Assembly (NCBI RefSeq): GCF_004168585.1
Contig: NZ_PGVH01000016.1
Span: forward strand, 1 to 37,942
Origin: Shewanella sp. OPT22
GTDB lineage: Bacteria > Pseudomonadota > Gammaproteobacteria > Enterobacterales > Shewanellaceae
Direction of reading: 5' to 3'
Length of the DNA: 37,942 nucleotides
This document shows, piece by piece, positions 1 through 7,040 of the stretch (positions within the stretch are counted from its first letter, which is position 1; each line of letters begins with the position of its first letter). The notes below the pieces were generated by a model, which worked only from the letters and a program-made list of their open reading frames with translations, ran no database searches and was not told the DNA's origin. Both the position numbers and the translations under genes were made by a program.

Positions 1-2357
1 TCATCATTGGTTGTGAACCTAGCCGCTACGTCGTCGACATTGGCGTTGTTTTCAACAAAGTCTTCGGCTGCCACGATGATGGTTGGGGCGTCATTGCTCG
101 CTGACACTTCAATCGTTAGAGTTGCCGTCGCACCGGTATTGGTGGTGTAGGTGATAACTGGGAGTGTGCCATTCCAATCTTGCGCTGGAGTGAAACTGTA
201 GCTGCCGTCAGTATTGATGACGAGCGTGCCGCCTTCGACTTCAACATCTGTGCCTGCGACGATCGTTTGTCCATTTACTTCATAACTGACTACGGTCAAG
301 GTGTCGTCGACATCGCTGTCGTTGGTCAGGACATTGCCTTCCGCTACGGTATCTTCTGCAACACTATTGGTGTCATTCACCAGTATCGATGCGTCATCCA
401 CTGGCGTGACTTCTATCGTCAGTGTCGCTGTCGAGCCAGTGCTTGTGGTGTAGGTGATAACCGGGAGTGTGCCGTTCCAATCTTGCGCTGGAGTGAAGCT
501 GTAACTGCCGTCAGTATTGATGACGAGCGTGCCGCCTTCGACTTTAACGTCTGTGCCTGCGGCGATCGTCTGTCCATTTACTTCATAACTGACTACGGTC
601 AAGGTGTCGTCGACATCACTGTCGTTACTCAGGACATTGCCTTCTGCAACGGTACCTTCGGCAACAGTATTAGTGTCATTCACCACTACTGATGCGTCAT
701 CCACTGGCGTGACTTCAATGGTCAGTGTCGCTGTTGCGCTAGTGCTTGTGGTGTAGGTGATAACCGGGAGTGTGCCGTTCCAATCTTGCGCTGGAGTGAA
801 GCTGTAGCTGCCGTCAGTATTGATGACGAGCGTGCCACCTTCGACTTGAACGTCTGTGCCTGCGGCGATCGTCTGTCCATTCACTTCATAACTGACTACG
901 GTCAAGGTGTCGTCGACATCATTGTCGTTGGTCAGGACATTGCCTTCTGCTACGGTACCTTCGGCAACAGTATTAGTGTCATTCACCAGTATCGATGCGT
1001 CATCCACTGGCGTGACTTCTATCGTCAGTGTCGCTGTCGAGCCAGTGCTTGTAGTGTAAGTGATAACCGGGAGTGTGCCATTCCAATCTTGCGCTGGAGT
1101 GAAGCTGTAGCTGCCGTCAGTATTGATGACGAGCGTGCCACCTTCAACAGAGGTTTCAGTGCCTGCTGTAATAGTTTGACCATTAACGGTAAAGCTTACA
1201 ACCGTCAGTTCGTTATCAACATCATTGTCATTTGTTAGCACGTTCCCTGTGGCAATCGTGTCTTCGGCAACCGTGCTTGAGTCATTGACCAATACAGACG
1301 CATCATCAACTGGCGTAACTTCAATGGTCAACGTTGCTGTTGCACCCGTATTGGTGGTGTAGGTGATAACAGGTAGTTGACCGTTCCAGTTTTCAACTGG
1401 CGTAAAACTGTAGCTGCCGTCAGCGTTGATGACTAAGGTACCACCTTCAACTTGGGTTGATGTGCCAGCGGTAATGGTTTGGCCGTTAACCTCAAAGCTT
1501 ACGACCGTCAGTTCGTTATCAACATCATTGTCATTTGTTAGCACGTTCCCTGTGGCAATCGTGTCTTCGGCAACCGTGTTTGAGTCATTGACCAATACAG
1601 ACGCATCATCAACTGGCGTAACTTCAATGGTCAACGTTGCTGTTGCACCCGTATTGGTGGTGTAGGTGATAACAGGTAGTTGACCGTTCCAGTTTTCAAC
1701 TGGCGTAAAACTGTAGCTGCCGTCAGCGTTGATGACTAAGGTACCACCTTCAACTTGGGTTGATGTGCCAGCGGTAATGGTTTGGCCGTTAACCTCAAAG
1801 CTTACAACCGTCAGTTCGTTATCAACATCATTGTCATTTGTTAGCACGTTCCCTGTGGCAATCGTGTCTTCGGCAACCGTGTTTGAGTCAGCATTAATTT
1901 GTGATTCAAATTCGCTGATCAGTGTTGTTTGTTCATTTTGTTCTAGAATCGTTGCTGTTAAGCCTTGGGTTTCAAATGCTGTGTCGGCAATAGTTTCATT
2001 ACCTGCACGTTCAAGCGTTGCTACATCAATACCACCTTGATTACCTTGTGGCCCACCAGCAGCTGTTTCTGGTAAATCTTCAGTAGGATCTTCACCCGAA
2101 GTAATCAAATCTTGTAATGCTTCGATTTCAGCTAGCGCTTCATCATCTTGTGATGTTATTTCTGAAGTTTCAGCCGTCTGAACGGTTCCATCTTCGAGTT
2201 CGATTTCAAAAATAGAATCATCTTCAAACGAAATTGTAGAATTTTGAGGAATTGCCTGTCCAAGCGCTAAGAGATGTGTTTGACCATTTACTTCGACTGA
2301 AATATTTCCTTGTGCTGCAATAACAACACCGTCCTGATTGGTGGTAATTCGATTCAT
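1..2357 (-). CDS. bpfA: LapA/BpfA-type giant repeat adhesin, N-terminal part (runs off the window)
   Basis: The reading frame is open from the ATG at 2357-2355 to the window edge, about 785 codons, and the 3' end is missing. The start has a good RBS (GGGAG, about 6 nt upstream). There is no Sec signal peptide, as expected for a type I-secreted adhesin. Residues 1 to about 95 look like a LapA retention module, which plugs the TolC-like outer-membrane pore and holds the protein at the surface. TAAG at residues 98-101 matches the di-alanine site cut by LapG/BpfG proteases. A Q/E-rich linker follows, then six 101-residue Ig/cadherin-like repeats (about residues 156-761), then the start of a different domain. 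The expected role is c-di-GMP-controlled attachment and biofilm formation. The position beside hemY matches bpfA of S. oneidensis (from memory). Secretion and protease genes would lie beyond position 1. Long plus-strand frames here are antisense shadows. Confidence 0.88.
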   Translation of the reverse strand, partial: MNRITTNQDGVVIAAQGNISVEVNGQTHLLALGQAIPQNSTISFEDDSIFEIELEDGTVQTAETSEITSQDDEALAEIEALQDLITSGEDPTEDLPETAAGGPQGNQGGIDVATLERAGNETIADTAFETQGLTATILEQNEQTTLISEFESQINADSNTVAEDTIATGNVLTNDNDVDNELTVVSFEVNGQTITAGTSTQVEGGTLVINADGSYSFTPVENWNGQLPVITYTTNTGATATLTIEVTPVDDASVLVNDSNTVAEDTIATGNVLTNDNDVDNELTVVSFEVNGQTITAGTSTQVEGGTLVINADGSYSFTPVENWNGQLPVITYTTNTGATATLTIEVTPVDDASVLVNDSSTVAEDTIATGNVLTNDNDVDNELTVVSFTVNGQTITAGTETSVEGGTLVINTDGSYSFTPAQDWNGTLPVITYTTSTGSTATLTIEVTPVDDASILVNDTNTVAEGTVAEGNVLTNDNDVDDTLTVVSYEVNGQTIAAGTDVQVEGGTLVINTDGSYSFTPAQDWNGTLPVITYTTSTSATATLTIEVTPVDDASVVVNDTNTVAEGTVAEGNVLSNDSDVDDTLTVVSYEVNGQTIAAGTDVKVEGGTLVINTDGSYSFTPAQDWNGTLPVITYTTSTGSTATLTIEVTPVDDASILVNDTNSVAEDTVAEGNVLTNDSDVDDTLTVVSYEVNGQTIVAGTDVEVEGGTLVINTDGSYSFTPAQDWNGTLPVITYTTNTGATATLTIEVSASNDAPTIIVAAEDFVENNANVDDVAARFTTND
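75..1890 (-). repeat. Six tandem 303-bp (101-codon) adhesin repeats
   Basis: The same landmark recurs every 303 bp, at about 178, 481, 784, 1087, 1390 and 1693. Each unit encodes VAEDT...GNVLTND.D.D, then VNGQTI.AGT...VEGGTLVIN.DGSYSFTP, then .WNG.LPVITYTT, then ATLTIEV. This is the pattern of tandem Ig-like/VCBS adhesin domains with acidic, probably calcium-binding, junctions. The two N-terminal units are almost identical at the DNA level. The four distal units form a second sequence group, with a hybrid unit in between. Confidence 0.95.
2058..2063 (-). other. Di-alanine cleavage site for a LapG/BpfG-type protease (residues 99-100)
   Basis: GCT GCT encodes Ala99-Ala100 within PETAAGGPQ. In LapA-family adhesins the periplasmic cysteine protease LapG cuts within TAAG at about this distance from the N terminus and releases the adhesin when c-di-GMP falls. 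The motif and its position fit. Cleavage itself is inferred. Confidence 0.75.
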
Positions 2358-2379
2358 AGCGGCTCCCAACGACCTTGTC

Positions 2380-2399
2380 AGGCAAGATACTTATTGCCT
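2380..2399 (-). promoter_or_regulatory. Hairpin in the adhesin 5' leader
   Basis: AGGCAA and TTGCCT can pair across an 8-nt loop, starting 23 nt upstream of the adhesin ATG. It could affect ribosome loading. The stem is only 6 bp, so the function is uncertain. Confidence 0.3.
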
Positions 2400-2457
2400 A
2401 ATACTTTGTTATATTTCTAGAACTAGTACTCTTATTCTAACCATGTCAAAAAGTGGG

Positions 2458-2471
2458 GTCAAATATTTGAC
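2458..2471. promoter_or_regulatory. 14-bp perfect palindrome upstream of the adhesin, candidate operator
   Basis: GTCAAATATTTGAC is a perfect palindrome about 100 bp upstream of the adhesin start. A further TGTCAAA half-site lies just before it (2444-2450), so a dimeric or multimeric regulator could bind. No known consensus was matched with confidence. A TTGACA on the minus strand in the same block could also be a -35 element. Confidence 0.4.
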
Positions 2472-2514
2472 AGATATAACAGTATTTATTTTATTTATCT
2501 ATTTTTAAAGGATT

Positions 2515-2548
2515 TTTTTATTTTGTTTTTATGACAACAAAATAAAAA
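2515..2548. repeat. AT-rich 13-bp perfect inverted repeat
   Basis: The arms at 2515-2527 and 2536-2548 are perfect complements around an 8-nt loop, with a single G-C pair. It lies between the end of hemY and the adhesin. It lacks the GC stem and following U-run of a terminator in either direction, so it is better described as an AT-rich cruciform or protein-binding element. The rest of 2358-2653 is AT-rich spacer without a recognisable gene. Confidence 0.4.
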
Positions 2549-2653
2549 TAAGTTAGAACTTACACTACTAAGAGTTAATACCAAAGAGCCAAAGAGGATC
2601 AAGAAAATGATAGTGGGGAGATTTTAATATATTAACAGATTGACACTGCCTAC

Positions 2654-3826
2654 CTATGAGGCAAGCAGTGCTTTTCTATAACAACTAATAGCTTGGGCTT
2701 GTTCACCCACTTGTTCATGAGCTTTAGCTTGTTGACCTAATGAGAATTGAGTTGGTTTGATGTGATTAACTTTTTTCCAATGCTCAATAGCATCAGAAAT
2801 AAGCTTTTCTTGAACTTTTAATAGCGCTAAACATTGATGGTATGCCGCATTGCTATTATATATTTCTAATAAAGAAACAAGCTGTTTACGAATGTCTTTA
2901 TCTTCTGCATTGGCTACGTCAGGAATCACTGAAAATATGGCTTGATTCGGTTGAGCCTTCAATGCTTTTGAAAGTAACTTTAAGGCTTCAGGTTTACGTT
3001 GAAATTTGCATAAACCTTTGCAATAAAGCGCAATCAGCTCAGGTTGCTTGCGTTCACCTCTACTCAACCAATGCCAAACTTTATCAAGTTCCGCCATATC
3101 ACTAGCTTGAAGAGTCTGCTGTAGCAATTTATAGTTGGTTTCAATCGTTAAGTCTTCGACGTCACTCTTCGCTATAGCTTTACTTTTTTGTAGGGAAGGT
3201 AAAAGTAGTTTTATTGCCTGCCAATCTTTTTGCTCAGTATAAAGCTCTAATGCGAGTTTGAGCACAGAAGGTTTATTCATTTTAGATGAAGGCATGCTGT
3301 CCAAAACACCTCTAGCACTATCTAGCTCACCTTGCTGCATTAGATATCTTACTTTAGTAGTTTTTATTACCTGTTTGATATTTGATTTTGTTGCAGCTTT
3401 TTCCAGATATTCATCTCTTTCTACATTTTTGTTTTGATGCTGCGCTGCCCGTGCAGCGGCAAGCCAATTTAAAGTTGGAATCTCACCGTTACCGGCACCT
3501 TTTAACATTGCTTTTTCTGCTGCTGGCCAATCTTCCTCTGCTAAAGCAAGTGCGCCAGTTAGGGTGTAGCGCCTAGCTGTATTTTTACGCCAGCGAGAAG
3601 GTATCCAGCTTTGCTTGATTAAAAGGTTAAGGACTGCAACGATCACCCACTCAGCCAATTGCAATAAGCTGTAAAAAATAATGATGCTGAATAACGCAAA
3701 AACCAAACTAGTTTCGAGTTCATAATCCCCAAATGCAATATATAAGTAGCCCGTATGATCAACTAACCAAGGACTTACCGCTAATCCAATTAATATGATC
3801 AGTGTGTATGCTAATGTCCTGATCAT
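2654..3826 (-). CDS. hemY: HemY, inner-membrane TPR protein of the hem operon
   Basis: 390 aa, matching the gammaproteobacterial HemY family (HemY_N domain plus tetratricopeptide repeats), not the unrelated protoporphyrinogen oxidase also called HemY. Two hydrophobic segments lie at the N terminus (about residues 5-25 and 40-65). A helical repeat region with TPR-like units follows; the last, near residues 355-388, includes YRKALLAS. The ATG overlaps the hemX stop in an ATGA arrangement, so translation is probably coupled. The protein is linked to late haem synthesis by operon position. Its biochemical role is poorly defined, and it may scaffold porphyrin enzymes at the membrane. Confidence 0.93.
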   Translation of the reverse strand: MIRTLAYTLIILIGLAVSPWLVDHTGYLYIAFGDYELETSLVFALFSIIIFYSLLQLAEWVIVAVLNLLIKQSWIPSRWRKNTARRYTLTGALALAEEDWPAAEKAMLKGAGNGEIPTLNWLAAARAAQHQNKNVERDEYLEKAATKSNIKQVIKTTKVRYLMQQGELDSARGVLDSMPSSKMNKPSVLKLALELYTEQKDWQAIKLLLPSLQKSKAIAKSDVEDLTIETNYKLLQQTLQASDMAELDKVWHWLSRGERKQPELIALYCKGLCKFQRKPEALKLLSKALKAQPNQAIFSVIPDVANAEDKDIRKQLVSLLEIYNSNAAYHQCLALLKVQEKLISDAIEHWKKVNHIKPTQFSLGQQAKAHEQVGEQAQAISCYRKALLAS

Positions 3827-4929
3827 TGGTTATTCTCCTTTGGTGAATTTAGCTCTCCAAAGGTCACTAACTGTTTGAGAAGTGGCAATGAGTGAAACTT
3901 CTGAATTGCGACAGGTTGAACAGACAGCTTTGAAATATTATCAATGGAAGATATGACCGCTTTCGTTGCATCATCTTTCAAATCAAAATATTCATACACC
4001 CATTTTCTTGCAAGTCTCATTGACTGCTTAAAGTTCACATCATCATTTCGATATAAAGCAAGCTGTGCTTGAAGAAGTTTATTTTTAATATTCTCAACCA
4101 AATACCAACTTTGCTCGGGTGAGAGTAGTGGGGCGAGATCAGTTTGACGTTTTCTGACTTTAACAAAGTCAGAAATCAACGCTTTCCAAGTTTTATCAAG
4201 GTTGGCATGCCAATCAAATACTGAGCTACTCAACTCTTGCGATTGCTCTTCTGTCGACTCTGTCGGCCTTGCCTGGTTTAGAGGTAAGCGATCTAATTGG
4301 GCGATGACGCCATCAATTTCATATACCGCTCCTGAAATATCGGGGCGTTTAATCCCTTTAACTTGAGTTATGTCTTGCGCTAAAGCCTTTCTTAAAGGTA
4401 ATAATGACGGATCTCCCATTTTAGCAATTTGAGAATCTGCAGATTTAAGTAAGCTTGCGGCTGTCGTTGGGTCTTGTTCCAGCCAAAGTTTTCTGCCCGC
4501 CATTTGCACTAAATAATCAGCTTCTGCAGCCATCCAGTGCTTTGGACTTCTTTGCGCAATGTTCGAAATATTACTTTGTAATTGAGATTGAGCCACCTGC
4601 AATTTATCAACGTCATTGCTTAATGAGTCAGTTTGACTTGATAAATCTGAATCCGTAGCCGATTGGGTATCAAGCTTATTCTTAAGTACCGTTAATTGTT
4701 GAGATAACTCTGCAAGATTTTCTTGTTTCTTTTGCTGCTCAATATAAAGATAATAACCGCCACCAATAGCAAGGCAACCTAATGAAAAAGAAAGAAAAAT
4801 AAAAAATTTACCGACGACAGATAATTTCGAAGTATGAGATCTAGATCTTGGTTTAGTCGGCGTTTTTTTAACTTCAGATGGCGTTGTTGATGTATTCTCT
4901 GAATGGTCTTGCTGGTCTTTGCTTTCCAT
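3823..4929 (-). CDS. hemX: HemX, membrane-anchored coiled-coil protein of the hem operon
   Basis: 368 aa from the ATG at 4929, which has AAGGA 7 nt upstream. A TTG six codons earlier has no such RBS. The protein has a short charged N-terminal tail, one transmembrane helix (about residues 40-62), a Gln/Leu-rich coiled coil, and the family signature near LVQMAGRKLWLEQDPTTAA. It belongs to the E. coli HemX family, often annotated as uroporphyrinogen-III C-methyltransferase. It lacks a SAM-methyltransferase fold, so that activity is doubtful. The gene starts 18 nt after hemD and overlaps hemY by 4 bp. Confidence 0.93.
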   Translation of the reverse strand: MESKDQQDHSENTSTTPSEVKKTPTKPRSRSHTSKLSVVGKFFIFLSFSLGCLAIGGGYYLYIEQQKKQENLAELSQQLTVLKNKLDTQSATDSDLSSQTDSLSNDVDKLQVAQSQLQSNISNIAQRSPKHWMAAEADYLVQMAGRKLWLEQDPTTAASLLKSADSQIAKMGDPSLLPLRKALAQDITQVKGIKRPDISGAVYEIDGVIAQLDRLPLNQARPTESTEEQSQELSSSVFDWHANLDKTWKALISDFVKVRKRQTDLAPLLSPEQSWYLVENIKNKLLQAQLALYRNDDVNFKQSMRLARKWVYEYFDLKDDATKAVISSIDNISKLSVQPVAIQKFHSLPLLKQLVTFGELNSPKENNQ

Positions 4930-4947
4930 TAAAGGATCCTTGAACAA

Positions 4948-5688
4948 TCACTCTTTGAGAGTATCAATAATATTATCTATTGTAGATAGCATAGCAGACT
5001 GACTTGCTCCCTCTGCATTGAAAACCCGAGTAAACCCCTCGTTTAGCGCTATCTTCAAAACCCTATCACTTGGCACAAGAATATTGCATCTTTTGATCCA
5101 AGCTTGTTGTTTACTTTCCACCAATTTTAATAGATTTAGTAGCATCTCACCACTAGTAATTAAAATGGTATCAACGCCTTGCTGTTGCCAATACTTTGAG
5201 ATGTCAGAATTGTGAAGTTTTGGTAGGACTCGTTGGTAAACTTCGCAATAGTGAATATCTGCACCACGTTCAGTTAATGCGCTTGCGAGCTTTTCTCTTC
5301 CACCTTGTCCTCTAACAATGATGATGGCCTCACCTTCAACAGATTTTAGCTGTTCAAGCATAAGTAACCCTTCACTGTCTTGACTTTGAGTTGCCACGGA
5401 CACAGATCGAATATCCATTTTTTGAAGTGCTTGGCGAGTACGCTGACCTACAGCAAAGATTTGGCAACGATCGGGAAGCACGTTAAACAGTGAGCGAAAC
5501 TGATGAACAGCGTGCTGACTAATAAAAATGATCTTATCAGCTTGTGGAAGCTGTAAAACGACAGACTGACAAGGCAAAACTGGCTTTATTTCCATTAACG
5601 GCGTCTCAATGGCTTCGATGCTTTTATCATTTAACGCACGAAGCATTAACTCATTAGAACCTTTAGGCCTTGTCAGTAGTACTTTCAT
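4948..5688 (-). CDS. hemD: Uroporphyrinogen-III synthase
   Basis: 246 aa, the normal length for HemD. The enzyme cyclises hydroxymethylbilane with inversion of ring D to give uroporphyrinogen III, the precursor of haem, sirohaem and cobalamin. The family is divergent, but the N terminus VLLTRPKGSNEL and the motifs IIFISQHAV, IIIVRGQGGREKL and TILITSGEML are typical of its two alternating lobes. The ATG follows the hemC stop without a gap (TAG then ATG), which suggests coupled synthesis of the two consecutive enzymes, sensible because hydroxymethylbilane is unstable. Confidence 0.94.
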   Translation of the reverse strand: MKVLLTRPKGSNELMLRALNDKSIEAIETPLMEIKPVLPCQSVVLQLPQADKIIFISQHAVHQFRSLFNVLPDRCQIFAVGQRTRQALQKMDIRSVSVATQSQDSEGLLMLEQLKSVEGEAIIIVRGQGGREKLASALTERGADIHYCEVYQRVLPKLHNSDISKYWQQQGVDTILITSGEMLLNLLKLVESKQQAWIKRCNILVPSDRVLKIALNEGFTRVFNAEGASQSAMLSTIDNIIDTLKE

Positions 5689-6618
5689 CTATTTCCCATA
5701 TACAGAATCAAGAATTTCTTTAGCACCTTTACTTAACAATATATCGGCTAATTGCTCACCAAGCTCAATCGCTTGCGATGTACTACCTGAAACAGTATCA
5801 AAAATAACTTGGCTACCATCAGGATTACCGACTAAACCTCTTAAGGTTAATTTATCGCCTTCAATTTCGGCATAAGCTCCAATAGGGACTTGGCAACCAC
5901 CTTCTAAGCGAGTATTCATTGCACGTTCAGCAAGCACACGAATACGTGTTTCTTCATGCTCTAACGGTTTCAGTAACGCTTTCACTTTTTCATCATTAAT
6001 GCGGCATTCAATGCCAACTGCGCCTTGGCCGTTTGCAGGTAATGAAACTTCTGGCTCGATAAAGCTTGAGATACGCACTTCAAGTTTAAGACGCTTTAAA
6101 CCTGCGGCAGCAAGAATAATGGCATCGTAATCGCCGTTATCAAGTTTCGCTAGGCGAGTGCCAACATTACCGCGAAGATCTTTGATTTTTAGATCTGGTC
6201 GTAATGCACGAATTTGACATTGGCGACGGAGGCTCGAGGTACCAACAATGGCACCTAGTGGTAAATCATCAATAGACTTATAACGGCCAGAAACAAAAGC
6301 ATCACGAGGATCTTCACGTTCACAAATGATATGTAATCCCAGCCCCTCAGGAAACTCAACCGGTAGATCTTTCATTGAATGAACGGCAATATCAGCACGA
6401 TTTTCTAACATTGCAACTTCAAGTTCTTTAACGAAAAGTCCTTTACCGCCAACTTTTGCAAGTGGAGTATCCAAAATGACGTCACCTTTAGTGGTCATAG
6501 GAACCAGTTCAACGGTTAAATCAGAGTGAATTGCTTCTAATCTTGCTTTTACATATTCTGCTTGCCACATGGCAAGTGGACTTTTGCGTGTTGCAATGCG
6601 GATAAGCGCTTGAGCCAT
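5689..6618 (-). CDS. hemC: Hydroxymethylbilane synthase (porphobilinogen deaminase)
   Basis: 309 aa. It condenses four porphobilinogen molecules into hydroxymethylbilane in the cytoplasm. I chose the ATG at 6618 ([18 protein letters not shown]), with GGAAG 5 nt upstream, over a start four codons earlier. With this start the numbering agrees with the E. coli enzyme: catalytic Asp84 in SMKDLP and the dipyrromethane-anchoring Cys242 in [13 protein letters not shown]. The substrate-binding arginines in TSSLRRQ and LRGNVGTRL are present. It is the first gene of hemCDXY, divergent from cyaA, and its promoter should lie between 6619 and the repeat element at 6701-6860. Confidence 0.97.
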   Translation of the reverse strand: MAQALIRIATRKSPLAMWQAEYVKARLEAIHSDLTVELVPMTTKGDVILDTPLAKVGGKGLFVKELEVAMLENRADIAVHSMKDLPVEFPEGLGLHIICEREDPRDAFVSGRYKSIDDLPLGAIVGTSSLRRQCQIRALRPDLKIKDLRGNVGTRLAKLDNGDYDAIILAAAGLKRLKLEVRISSFIEPEVSLPANGQGAVGIECRINDEKVKALLKPLEHEETRIRVLAERAMNTRLEGGCQVPIGAYAEIEGDKLTLRGLVGNPDGSQVIFDTVSGSTSQAIELGEQLADILLSKGAKEILDSVYGK

Positions 6619-6700
6619 GGTAACTTCCATAAAAAACCACTAAAGATGTAATGCTATCATTGTGGCCGCAGAGTTGCCATTTTGAAGATCATTTTCATTT

Positions 6701-6860
6701 ATACCCATGATACCTGAAGATGCTCGATTTCAGCGAGAATGCACAGCTTGTTAATCAAGGCGACGGTGTGCGGCAATAGTGAGCTATTATTCGCACTGGC
6801 AACACAGAGTAACACGCTGTACAACTCGCACTGCGTGAATTTCTCAAGTTTCATGGGTAT
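6701..6860. mobile_element. 160-bp MITE-like element with 17-bp imperfect terminal inverted repeats
   Basis: The left end ATACCCATGATACCTGA and the reverse complement of the right end ATACCCATGAAACTTGA differ at 2 of 17 positions. TA flanks both outer edges (TATACCC...GGGTATA), consistent with TA target duplication as in IS630/Tc1-type elements. The interior has no coding capacity and carries a small hairpin (AATAG TGAG CTATT). It lies in the 422-bp hemC/cyaA divergent spacer. The flanks (6619-6700, 6861-7040) should hold the two promoters. Confidence 0.7.
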
Positions 6861-6955
6861 ATTATTAAAACGAATCTAAAGTGGAATTTTAAAACTATTA
6901 TTTCAATAGCTTGCACACAAAACCAAAAAGTGATCCAAAGCAAAAAAAACAACAT

Positions 6956-6977
6956 TTATGTGATCAAGATCTACTTT
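6956..6977 (+). promoter_or_regulatory. Candidate CRP-cAMP site upstream of cyaA
   Basis: TGTGATCAAGATCTAC has a perfect TGTGATC left half and a weaker right half of the TGTGA-N6-TCACA consensus, 64 nt upstream of the cyaA ATG. A possible promoter (TTGCTG, 16 nt, TAGCAT) follows directly. CRP autoregulates cyaA in E. coli, so feedback here is plausible but unproven. Confidence 0.4.
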
Positions 6978-7040
6978 ACTTGCTGATTTCTGCAAAAATG
7001 CTAGCATGAAGAAATTGTCGGTCAGTGGTATAAGAGCCGG

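Noticed and set aside
180-2040. Long plus-strand open frames (79-170 codons) opposite the adhesin repeats
   Set aside because: They repeat every 303 bp exactly as the minus-strand repeats do, and follow from codon bias and repetition of that gene; no RBS or known domain.
3823-4929. HemX as a SAM-dependent uroporphyrinogen-III methyltransferase
   Set aside because: The sequence is a membrane anchor plus coiled coil without SAM-binding motifs; the name in databases is historical.
4948-6618. hemC-hemD as a fusion because the genes abut
   Set aside because: A TAG stop is immediately followed by the hemD ATG in another frame; two separate normal-length proteins.
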